Part shown: piece by piece, positions 17,414 through 24,979 of the stretch
Layout of the letters: every line of letters starts with the position of its first letter
How positions within the stretch are numbered: the first letter of the stretch is position 1
DNA from: Saltatorellus ferox
GTDB taxonomy: Bacteria; Planctomycetota; UBA1135; GCA-002686595
Reading direction: 5' to 3'
DNA length: 64,000 nucleotides
NCBI GenBank assembly: GCA_007751475.1
Contig: CP036434.1
Location: 6,701,524 to 6,765,523 of the forward strand
Translations under genes and position numbers: made by a program
Notes under the pieces: generated by a model
Database searches by the model: none
Told to the model about the DNA's origin: nothing
The model's input: only the letters and a program-made list of their open reading frames with translations

Positions 17414-18877
17414 TCAGGCTTCGATCACACGGAGTTCCACGCGGCGCCCCTCGACCACGTCGTCGAAGAGCGTCTGCGGGATCGGTCCGCGGGCGAAGGC
17501 CTCCCGCGCGAGGGCTCCGAGGTCGACGCCCGAGCGTTCGATCGGCTCACGGGCGCTATCGGGGAGGAGATCCTCGAGATCCGGGAGCGTTTCGAAAGGC
17601 AAACGGATTTCGACGCCGCGGCCGTCCTCGCCGAAGCTGCGGACGAGGAGTCGAGCCGGCAAGGCCGGTGCCACGTGTTTCCCGGGAGCGCGCGTCGGCA
17701 GAGCGGGCGCTGGGGCATCGGCTCCGTCGAACACGCGCCAAAGCTCCATGGGAGCAGCGAGGTGCCCGAGGATCGTGAAGAGGCCGGAGAGGGTCCTGAT
17801 CATGGGAATCGCCGACGTGGGCGCGGCGAGCCGCGGAACCATGCGGTGCTCGCCGAGGAGCGCGTCGGCGCGAGCTCGGCGCTCCGCACCGTCGATCTGC
17901 GTGGCATTCCGTTCGCGGAACGGAGCGAAGAGCAGCGCGGCGAGTGCGTCGAGTCGATCGCGCAGGGGTGCGAGGCGCTCGGCGTCGAAGCCCAGGGTCA
18001 AGAGCGCATCCCAGGCAGGCACTTCGCCGCGCAGCAGCGCTCGCCACGCCTGACGTGCTGGCAGGCTGATTTCTCGGGTCGCGCCGAAGTCGTAGAGCAC
18101 GATCTCCCCGCCACGGTCTTCGCGGAAGGCCACGTTCCCGGGGTGCAGATCGCCGTGTACGAGCCCATCCGTGAGCATCGGGTGAAGGATCGCGCCGGTC
18201 AGCGCCTCTCCGAGCTGCGCGCGCTTGTCCGGCTCCCAGGCGACCGCATCCGCGAGCGCCGAGCCGCCTTCCCAGGTGGAGATCAGGACTTCGTCGCCCG
18301 CGACGATCACGGCGGGAACGACGGCATGGGGAAGCGAAGACACCGCTCTTCCGTAGCGCCCCTGGGCTTCCGCCTCAGCTCGATAGTCGAGCTCGGCCAG
18401 GAGTTCGTCGCCGAGGGCCGCGATCCAGTCGTCGACGGCCACGCCATCGAAGCGTTGCCTCAGGCGCCGGCCCGCGCGCCTGCCGACCCAGCCCATCAGG
18501 CCGAGGTCACTGCGTAGATCGCTCTCCACGCCGGGCAGCAAGACCTTGACCGCCGCATCGCGTCCGTCCGACAGCTCCGCGCGGTGAACCTGGCCGAGGG
18601 ACGCCCTGCGACCCTGCGCGCCGATCGTCGCGCCGTCACCAAGGAGCGTCGGCGCGGCGGCGCGCATCACGGGGAGGAGCCGGGCGAGCGGCAGCGGCTC
18701 GAGCGCGCGGCCTGCGTCCTCCCCGTCCCGGGCCGAGAGGAGCTGAGCCACCTTGGTGGAGGCTCCTCGGAGAGGCCCGAGCCGTTCCGCAAGTGCCTGG
18801 CGAGAGCGGCCCTTCCCCCGCCCCATGGCGATGGGAACGATGGCGGCTGCCTGTCGAAGCGTGCGGAGGGACTTCAT
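17414..18877 (-). CDS. UbiB/ABC1 (ADCK)-family atypical protein kinase
   Basis: The ABC1/UbiB signatures are present in order: a KxGQ-like element as KVAQLLSARDGED near residue 42, a Gly/Ala-rich loop RRASLGQVHRAEL with AVKVLLPGVE (the ATP-lysine region), the catalytic VHGDLHPGNV, and the metal-binding LYDFGATRE. UbiB/COQ8 proteins are ATPases supporting isoprenoid quinone synthesis, and other members act in lipid metabolism. The motif reads KVAQ rather than KLGQ. The C-terminal ~130 residues (RLLVRSFGEDGRGVEIRLPF onward) are an extra domain that I do not recognise. ATG 18877 is chosen; ATG 18937 would add 20 residues. The gene stands alone and converges with the DUF3857 pair. Confidence 0.85.
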   Translation of the reverse strand: MKSLRTLRQAAAIVPIAMGRGKGRSRQALAERLGPLRGASTKVAQLLSARDGEDAGRALEPLPLARLLPVMRAAAPTLLGDGATIGAQGRRASLGQVHRAELSDGRDAAVKVLLPGVESDLRSDLGLMGWVGRRAGRRLRQRFDGVAVDDWIAALGDELLAELDYRAEAEAQGRYGRAVSSLPHAVVPAVIVAGDEVLISTWEGGSALADAVAWEPDKRAQLGEALTGAILHPMLTDGLVHGDLHPGNVAFREDRGGEIVLYDFGATREISLPARQAWRALLRGEVPAWDALLTLGFDAERLAPLRDRLDALAALLFAPFRERNATQIDGAERRARADALLGEHRMVPRLAAPTSAIPMIRTLSGLFTILGHLAAPMELWRVFDGADAPAPALPTRAPGKHVAPALPARLLVRSFGEDGRGVEIRLPFETLPDLEDLLPDSAREPIERSGVDLGALAREAFARGPIPQTLFDDVVEGRRVELRVIEA

Positions 18878-19237
18878 GAGCGGGTGATGAGGCTGGGTCT
18901 GTGCGGGCGCAAAGGACGAGAGTGAGAACCGGGCCATCGACGTGAACGACCTGATTCTTGAGGAGTTCCAGCTGCCCCCGACCACTTGATGGATGGACGC
19001 GCCCCGACGGCCATTCCCACCCCCATGGGTGAAGTAGCGCGCCGATAGAGGCGACCGTGGGATCCGAGAACAGTAGACTCGAGGCCGAAATCGGGACCAA
19101 GATCGGCAGCCAAGGCCGCACTCGTTTTCCACCTCCCCCTACCCCACCGTCGAATCGCCCGCGCCTAGCGCCCTTGCCCCGCACGCAGGGGCAAGCCGCG
19201 CGCGCCAGCCGTCGCCCGCTACCGGGCCCACGCTTCC
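18878..19237. other. 360-base divergent spacer with a stem-loop in the aldolase leader
   Basis: This is the promoter region for the ABC1 kinase (minus) and aldolase (plus). CTTGCCCC (19173-19180) and GGGGCAAG (19188-19195) form an eight-pair stem with a seven-base loop, 42 bases before the aldolase ATG; it could shape the leader RNA. I could not place promoters confidently and see no gene here. Confidence 0.5.
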
Positions 19238-20128
19238 ATGTCCTTCGAACAACAGCTCCTCAAAGTCCAGACCCAGGACGGATTCATCGCGGCCCTCGAC
19301 CAGAGCGGCGGCAGCACCCCCAAGGCCCTCCTCGCCTACGGCGTCAAGGAGTCCGAGTACTCCGGCGAGGACGAGATGTACGTGAAGGTGCACGAGATGC
19401 GTACGCGCATCATCACGAGCCCCGCGTTCAACGGCGACCGCATCCTTGGTGCGATCCTCTTCGAGAACACGATGGACCGTGAAATCGAAGGCCGCGGGAC
19501 CGCGGACTACCTCTGGAACGTCAAGCGCATCGTCCCGTTCCTCAAAGTGGACAAGGGCCTCGCGGACGAGGCGGACGGCGTCCAGATGATGAAGCCGATG
19601 AAAGGCCTCGCCACGCTGCTGAAGCGCGCCAAGAAAAAAGGCGTCTTCGGCACGAAGATGCGCTCGGTCATCAAGACCGCCAACGCAGCCGGCGTGAAGG
19701 CCGTTGTCGATCAACAGTTCGAGGTCGGCAATGAGATCCTCGCCGCGGGCCTCATCCCGATCATCGAGCCCGAGGTCGACATCCACAGCGAGACGAAGGC
19801 GAAGGCCGAGAAGATGCTCCGTGACGCCATCATGGAGAACCTCGAGAAGCTCCCCGAGGACGCACACGTGATGCTGAAGCTGACCCTCCCAGAGAAGGAC
19901 AACTTCTACAAGATGTGCATCGAGCACCCGCGGGTGATCCGCGTCGTCGCCCTCTCCGGCGGCTACAGCCGCGAGGAGTCGAATGCTCGCCTCTCGCGCA
20001 ACAAGAAGATGATCGCGAGCTTCTCGCGCGCCCTTTCGGAAGGCCTGTCGGCCAAGCAGTCCGACGCGAAGTTCAACGCGATGCTGAACGACACGATCCA
20101 GAGCATCTTCGAAGCCTCGCGCACCTGA
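19238..20128 (+). CDS. fda: Class I fructose-bisphosphate aldolase
   Basis: A 296-residue class I (Schiff-base) aldolase of the short bacterial type. It splits fructose 1,6-bisphosphate into glyceraldehyde 3-phosphate and DHAP in glycolysis and gluconeogenesis. Visible signatures are IAALDQSGGSTPKALLAYG at the N-terminus, ILFENTMDR, VPFLKVDKGL, GLIPIIEPEVDI and HVMLKLTLPEK (the lysine-bearing strand), and RVVALSGGYSREE for phosphate binding. The start is ATG 19238, in the expected position for this family, after a leader with a stable stem-loop. The gene is probably monocistronic; it converges on the Rieske oxygenase gene. Confidence 0.95.
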   Translation: MSFEQQLLKVQTQDGFIAALDQSGGSTPKALLAYGVKESEYSGEDEMYVKVHEMRTRIITSPAFNGDRILGAILFENTMDREIEGRGTADYLWNVKRIVPFLKVDKGLADEADGVQMMKPMKGLATLLKRAKKKGVFGTKMRSVIKTANAAGVKAVVDQQFEVGNEILAAGLIPIIEPEVDIHSETKAKAEKMLRDAIMENLEKLPEDAHVMLKLTLPEKDNFYKMCIEHPRVIRVVALSGGYSREESNARLSRNKKMIASFSRALSEGLSAKQSDAKFNAMLNDTIQSIFEASRT

Positions 20129-20172
20129 TCCCGGACCGCGTTCGATCGAGAAAGGCCTGGGACGGGGCCCCG

Positions 20173-21270
20173 CTACTTCAAGTCCGCCGACATCAGGCGC
20201 TGGAAGTGATGGGGCCCCGTCTCCAGTTTCGGAGCGAAGCGGCCGCCGGGATAGAGGCGCGAGCGCACGCCCTTTTGAACCGAGAGCACGATGCCCTGGT
20301 CCTCCATCTCGACCTCGTCCAGCGCACCGCCCACACCTGTACCGACGAGGTCAGGCCGCGCGACCCAGCGCAGGTAGCGGACGCGGCAGCGGCCCGGGCC
20401 GATCGGCTCGATGAGATTGACGGAGATCCCCCACGCGTAGGCGTTGACCATGAGGTTCGGATAGAGCCAGAGGTAGTCGGCGACCACGTCGTCCGCCGCA
20501 CGCGAAACGAGCCGAGCGTCGTCGTCCCGGCTCGCCACGCCGAGCTGCCGCACTGCGTAGGGCTCGAGCTCGGTGGTATAGCGCGAGAAATCGAGGCCTT
20601 GATTGAGCCCGGGATGCACGAACGGGATGTGAAACCCTTCGAGATAGTTTTCGCAGTAGAGGGCCCAGGACGCGTCGATCTCGAAGTCGCGTGAGGCGCT
20701 CGGTTCGAAGGTGAAGATCTCACCGTCGTACTCGGCCAAAGTCCTTCGGAGGGGCGCGGCCCACTCGTCGAAGGGGATGCGCGGATCGATCGAGGTGAAG
20801 CGGAGGGGGCCGACCTGCTCGAGCGGAAGTCGCGCAAGGTTCTCGGAGGCGCGTGGAAAGCACTCTGCGCCCTCGAACCCCGGGCAGCTCGTCATCGTGC
20901 CGCCCAGATCGAAGCGCCGTCCGTGGTAGCGGCAGCGGAGGGCCCTGGCGTCGCCGGGCGCTTCAGCGAGCAGCGCGCCCCTGTGGGTGCAGACGTTCGA
21001 GAGAAGCTGCTCTCCGTCATCGGAAAGCGTGAGTACGAGCGGTTCGTCGAGCCCGCCCTCCAGCAGGGTGAGCGGCTCGACGCGCTGGATCGGATCGCTC
21101 AAGGGGAGGAGCTGCCAAGACCGAACGAAGACCCGCTCGATGGCGAGCTCGTGGGCGGCGCGGTCATGATGAAGGCGCTCGTCCAGCGTGCTGGCGCGGC
21201 GAACGTCAGGCTCGGAGTGCCAGGTCGGCCCATTCGTTGCGTCCGAGCCCGACGGCCTGGGGCGGGTCAT
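20173..21270 (-). CDS. Rieske non-haem iron oxygenase, alpha-subunit type
   Basis: A 365-residue aromatic-ring-hydroxylating-dioxygenase-like protein. The Rieske [2Fe-2S] centre is CTHRGALL ... LRCRYHGRRFDLGG (Cys-x-His ... Cys-x2-His), and the mononuclear iron region is YCENYLEGFHIPFVHPGLN with two His ligands. Such enzymes hydroxylate or demethylate aromatic, choline-like or carnitine-like substrates using electrons from a reductase. No reductase or ferredoxin gene is adjacent, so the partner and substrate are unknown. Start ATG 21270. It lies alone between the aldolase (convergent) and terC (divergent). Confidence 0.9.
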   Translation of the reverse strand: MTRPRPSGSDATNGPTWHSEPDVRRASTLDERLHHDRAAHELAIERVFVRSWQLLPLSDPIQRVEPLTLLEGGLDEPLVLTLSDDGEQLLSNVCTHRGALLAEAPGDARALRCRYHGRRFDLGGTMTSCPGFEGAECFPRASENLARLPLEQVGPLRFTSIDPRIPFDEWAAPLRRTLAEYDGEIFTFEPSASRDFEIDASWALYCENYLEGFHIPFVHPGLNQGLDFSRYTTELEPYAVRQLGVASRDDDARLVSRAADDVVADYLWLYPNLMVNAYAWGISVNLIEPIGPGRCRVRYLRWVARPDLVGTGVGGALDEVEMEDQGIVLSVQKGVRSRLYPGGRFAPKLETGPHHFQRLMSADLK

Positions 21271-21476
21271 CGCTGGCCTCCCCGACGCATCTGCCGCGCC
21301 ATGCGTCCGGAGGCAGGACTGTCAGGGCCCCCGTCAGATCCGGAGAGACCCGTAAACGGTCCTTCGAGCTGAACGAGTGATAGGAGTCGCCCGACGTCAC
21401 TCGCTATCCTCCTGGGCCGCCTACCGAGGCCCTCTCTCTCGACCTCCCTCACCTGCGCCGCTAGGCGCTCGCTGAC

Positions 21477-22256
21477 GTGCTCGACCATCTCTTCACTCTA
21501 CTCATGCTCGTGCTGCTTCAGGCAGTCTTGGGCTTCGACAACCTGCTCTATATTTCCCTGGAGTCCAAGAGGGCGCCCGAGGCGGATCGCTCGCGGGTCC
21601 GGAAGCTGGGAATCGGCCTCGCGATCATCCTTCGGATCGTCCTGCTCTTCGTCCTGGTGAAGGTAGTCGAGCGCACGCAGAACGTGTTCGGTGAGGTTCA
21701 CTGGCGCGGCTGGGTCGACGGTGAGTTCACGATCCATAGCCTGATCGTGCTGTTCGGCGGCGCCTTCATCCTCTACACGGCAACGAAGGAGATCCTTCAC
21801 ATGATCGCGCTGGAGGAGGCCAACGCACAGACGAAGCCGCCCACCTCGGCCGGGAAGGTCATCGCCATGATCGTGATCATGAACCTGGTCTTCTCCTTCG
21901 ACTCGATCCTGAGCGCGATGGCGCTGACGAAGGTCTTCTGGGTGATGGCGACCGCCATCGTCATCAGCGGCCTGATGATGATCCTCCTGGCCGAGAAGGT
22001 TTCGACTTTCCTGGCGAAGAACCGGATGTACGAGGTCCTGGGACTCTTCGTTCTTTTCATCGTCGGCGTGATGCTGATCTCGGAAGGCGGGCACCTCGCG
22101 CACCTCAAGTTCTTCGGCAACGAGGTGCACGCGATGACGAAGACCACCTTCTACTTCGTGATCGCGGTCCTCGCCCTGACCGACATCGTCCAAAGCCGCT
22201 ACCAGAGAAAGCTACTGGCCGCGAAAGGCGCGGCGCAGATCGACACCCAGCTCTGA
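21477..22256 (+). CDS. TerC-family integral membrane protein
   Basis: Seven or so hydrophobic helices with the paired TerC motifs GFDNLLYISLE in the first helix and FSFDSILSAMALT in the middle. The conserved Asp residues in both are thought to line a metal path; relatives export Mn or give tellurite resistance (TerC, Alx, MeeF/MeeY). The most extended start is GTG 21477; ATG 21504 would cut into the first helix. The C-terminus is cytosolic and basic (SRYQRKLLAAKG). The stop is 14 bases from a long palindrome. Ion specificity cannot be read from the sequence. Confidence 0.88.
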   Translation: MLDHLFTLLMLVLLQAVLGFDNLLYISLESKRAPEADRSRVRKLGIGLAIILRIVLLFVLVKVVERTQNVFGEVHWRGWVDGEFTIHSLIVLFGGAFILYTATKEILHMIALEEANAQTKPPTSAGKVIAMIVIMNLVFSFDSILSAMALTKVFWVMATAIVISGLMMILLAEKVSTFLAKNRMYEVLGLFVLFIVGVMLISEGGHLAHLKFFGNEVHAMTKTTFYFVIAVLALTDIVQSRYQRKLLAAKGAAQIDTQL

Positions 22257-22269
22257 GCCAACCCGACGC

Positions 22270-22419
22270 CCCTCCCCAGCGCTACCGACACAAACGAACC
22301 AGGTGCAACCGTTCCGGAATGGACGGACCAGGTGCACTTGTTCCGGAACAAGTGCACCTGGTCCGTCCATTCCGGAACGGTTGCACCTGGTCCGTTTGTG
22401 TCGGTAGCGCTGGGGAGGG
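22270..22419. repeat. 150 bp near-perfect palindrome (four units of a 29 bp period)
   Basis: Bases 22270-22344 are the reverse complement of 22345-22419 with one mismatched pair (22297/22392). The core 22285-22404 begins CCGACACAAACG and ends CGTTTGTGTCGG. Inside it CCGG recurs every 29 bases, with ACCAGGT or ACCTGGT midway in every unit, so the core is 4 x 29 + 4 bases. Arms of two kinds alternate. It fills the gap between the convergent stops of terC and apaG and could fold into a very long hairpin. It shares period, ends and arm sequence with the array at 35021-35198 next to the RAYT gene. Confidence 0.95.
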
Positions 22420-22421
22420 CG

Positions 22422-22922
22422 CTATTCGGCGACGATCTTGTTGTCGGAGCTCTCCACCAGGAAGAAGCGGCCGACGCGGACTTCGTGCTCTTCGCCTTCA
22501 TCGGTGATGAACTGGTACGTGCCTTCCATCGTGCCCCAGGCGGTCGAGAGGTCGCACATGCTCCGGTACTCGTGGGAGTCGCCGGCTTCCAGCCGCGGTT
22601 GCTCCCCCACCACGCCGACTCCGCGGACCTCGCGCCGCTCTCCGTTCGCGTCCGTGATGATCCAGTGGCGGCTGAGGAGCTTCTGGGCTACCGGGCCGAC
22701 GTTCTTGATCCGCACCCGATAGGCGTAGAGCCAGCGCTTTTGCTCCGGGAAACTGCGGCTCTCCAGGTACTGGCCCGCCGCCTCTACCTCGATTCCGTGA
22801 GTGAGACAGAGGCTGTTCGGACCCATGTTGATGGGGCCTGCGTCCTGCGCCTCGGGGTCAGGCCCCAGGTCGATCGATGAACGAGCCGAGGACTCGCCGT
22901 GGGTTTCCTTGGGGTCTTGCAT
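22422..22922 (-). CDS. apaG: ApaG-domain protein
   Basis: A 166-residue protein whose last ~125 residues are an ApaG/DUF525 immunoglobulin-like fold: YRVRIKNVGPVAQKLLSRHWIITDANGE, VVGEQPRLEAGDSHEYRSMCDL, WGTMEGTYQFITDEGEEHEVRVGRFFL. The biochemical role is unsettled; in enterobacteria the gene is linked to Mg/Co resistance and Ap4A metabolism, and the same fold occurs in F-box proteins. The N-terminal ~35 residues are a polar extension (KETHGESSARSSIDLGPDPEAQ) longer than usual, so a later start is possible. Its stop abuts the 150 bp palindrome. Confidence 0.93.
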   Translation of the reverse strand: MQDPKETHGESSARSSIDLGPDPEAQDAGPINMGPNSLCLTHGIEVEAAGQYLESRSFPEQKRWLYAYRVRIKNVGPVAQKLLSRHWIITDANGERREVRGVGVVGEQPRLEAGDSHEYRSMCDLSTAWGTMEGTYQFITDEGEEHEVRVGRFFLVESSDNKIVAE

Positions 22923-23019
22923 GGGGTTCGGGGTCGCATAGGCCGGAGACGGAACAATCTCCAGAGGATGGGGCGGCCGTCTGTGAGAGTGTAAGCGGCG
23001 GGCGCTACCCTGGGAGGGT

Positions 23020-24972
23020 ATGAATCAGCGGAGACCTACGTGGCCGTCCCCTTTCCTGGGGCTTATCCTCGCGGGAGCCGCCAGCTGCGGCGCGGTCAAC
23101 TTCCTGCGAAGCGATCCTTCGGCGCCGCGCGACCGCGCGTCTCGATTCGATCGTTTCGTCGACGAACTGGCTCTCGACCTGCGGGAGACCGCCCCGCTGC
23201 TCGACCGAGTCCGCCTTTCCGCAGCGTCATCGGCGAGTCCCGGAGCGGCCGCAGGGACCTGGGAGGACGAACGCCGAATCGTCGCCCGGAGAACCGTGGC
23301 CTGGAGCGCGCTCCAGCGAATCGACGGCGAGTTCAGCGCGGACAAGCTCACCGGCTCCCGCGCTACCACCTCGCGCATCGTCGAGGCCGATCTCCGTCGC
23401 GTCCTCGGCCTGACCCCCGAAGAGGAGATCGATATCTCCCCGGCCGCGCAACGCGCGGATGCGACGTCCGTCAGCCCCGACCCGACCCGTGCTATTCAGC
23501 GTCTCGCAGCGACACCGTGGTCCGGCACGCTGGTCGAGGCCCCATCCGCGCTGCTCGCGAATCACCCGAAACAAACGGTCGACGACCTGATCGCCTGGGA
23601 GAGAGCGCTTTTCGCACTCTCCGAAGAAGCCCGCTTCCTCGGGGCCTCCCCCGCCGCGCTCGCTGCGACCGAGGACTATGCCTACCCGCCCTTCTTGCTG
23701 GACCTGGTCCTCGACGATGTTGTCAGGCTTCAGTCCTCCGTCGGCGCAGGAGGAGCCCAGGACCCGCTCTTCGGGCCTCTCCTGGAAGCCGCCACCGAGT
23801 TGCTCGGGCCGGACGCGAAGACGATCACGGCTCCCAGTTCGAAACGTCGGGCTCTCCAGCGCGACCTGAGCCTCGAGTTCGATCGCCTCGTGGATGGTCT
23901 CCAGGCCATCCGTGCTCGCATCGCCGATCGACCGTTCAACGGAACGGACGCCGTGAGAAACGGTCCGACCGACGCCTGGGTCGAGCGAATGAGAGAGGCA
24001 GCAGGACAAAACGTCGCCCCCTCTGCGCTCGCCGATGTGGGCCGCGCCGAGATCCAGCGACTGCATCTCGCTCTGGGCGAGGTACTCGGCCTGGACCCCA
24101 TCGCCCAGGACTTCGATGGGCTCGTCCGGGAGCGCTTCGACCAGATCAGAAACCGCGACCTGGCGCCGCCCGGCAGCGCCGAGCCCGAACGCACCCCCGC
24201 GACGCTCTGGAGCAGCATCGAGCCGCTCCTCGACCAGCTCGTCGTCAACCCGCCACCGACCTGGGTGAAGAGCCGACTCGCCCGCACGTTCGAGAGACCC
24301 CACGGCCGCTGGTCGCCCTTCGTGCGCGGCAACCTCGCTCCCCTGAACGATCCACTCTCGCGGCCGTCCGTATTCCTCGCCTCGCGGCCGCGCGATCCGA
24401 TCACACCATCCTGGCTGCGCGAGGCCGAGGCGCTCCGCTATGGACTGCCCGGCCGCGCCCTCCTGGATGCCTACCGGCGCGCCGCGCGCCTCACCACGCC
24501 GACCTACCTTCTCCAGGCCGAGCGCGAGACTTTCGAAGAAGGCTGGGGCCTCTACGCCGTGACCGTCGCGGCCGATGCGGGATGGCTACTGGAGCTCGAT
24601 GAGGGCTTCGGGCGCCTGGCCCAGGAACTGATCGCCTTCGTGGCTCTCGTGGCGGACGTCGGCTTGAATGCGAGCGGCTGGACGGTTGCCCAGGCCGTCG
24701 ACTACGTGATGGAGAGCACGCCGCTTCCTCGGAGCGCGGCCAGCGAAGTCGTAGCCCGCATCGTCGCCGACCCCGGCCGCTCGGCCCTGCCCGGCATCGG
24801 TCTCCTCCGACTCCGCACGCTCAGGCGCAGCGCCGAGGGGCTCATGGGCGATGATTTCAGCGCCGCCGAATTCCACGCAGCGTTGCTCCGGAGCGGGCCG
24901 ATTCCCATGAGCGAGATGGATGCGCGGATCGAAGCCTGGCTCGTGCGCCGATCCACGGGAGCCCGGGAGTAG
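23020..24972 (+). CDS. DUF885-like lipoprotein lacking the His-Glu metal motif
   Basis: A 650-residue protein starting with a lipoprotein signal (FLGLILAGAASC). The C-terminal half follows DUF885, a predicted metallopeptidase family: REAEALRYGLPGRALLDAYRRA, QAERETFEEGWGLYAVTVAADAG, and the late LRLRTLRRSAEGLMGDDFSAAEFHAALLRSGP. Family members usually have HExxPGHH, a zinc-ligand motif; here the same place reads EALRYGLPGRAL, with no His. It is therefore probably inactive as a metallopeptidase and may be a binding protein. The stop is seven bases before the GT-C membrane gene, so the two are likely co-transcribed. The family call depends on motif spacing seen by eye. Confidence 0.68.
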   Translation: MNQRRPTWPSPFLGLILAGAASCGAVNFLRSDPSAPRDRASRFDRFVDELALDLRETAPLLDRVRLSAASSASPGAAAGTWEDERRIVARRTVAWSALQRIDGEFSADKLTGSRATTSRIVEADLRRVLGLTPEEEIDISPAAQRADATSVSPDPTRAIQRLAATPWSGTLVEAPSALLANHPKQTVDDLIAWERALFALSEEARFLGASPAALAATEDYAYPPFLLDLVLDDVVRLQSSVGAGGAQDPLFGPLLEAATELLGPDAKTITAPSSKRRALQRDLSLEFDRLVDGLQAIRARIADRPFNGTDAVRNGPTDAWVERMREAAGQNVAPSALADVGRAEIQRLHLALGEVLGLDPIAQDFDGLVRERFDQIRNRDLAPPGSAEPERTPATLWSSIEPLLDQLVVNPPPTWVKSRLARTFERPHGRWSPFVRGNLAPLNDPLSRPSVFLASRPRDPITPSWLREAEALRYGLPGRALLDAYRRAARLTTPTYLLQAERETFEEGWGLYAVTVAADAGWLLELDEGFGRLAQELIAFVALVADVGLNASGWTVAQAVDYVMESTPLPRSAASEVVARIVADPGRSALPGIGLLRLRTLRRSAEGLMGDDFSAAEFHAALLRSGPIPMSEMDARIEAWLVRRSTGARE

Positions 24973-24979
24973 CGCCTCG

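Noticed and set aside
22270-22419. Palindrome as a simple bidirectional terminator
   Set aside because: It may work as one, but the 150 bp length, 29 bp internal period and the related array 12 kb away are not explained by termination.
22319-22507. Short open frames through the palindrome encoding MDGPG- and VPEWTDL-like peptides
   Set aside because: They arise from the repeat sequence itself. The 29-base period is not a multiple of three, so the peptide pattern cannot be maintained, and no start signal precedes them. The same applies to the frames around 35000-35260.
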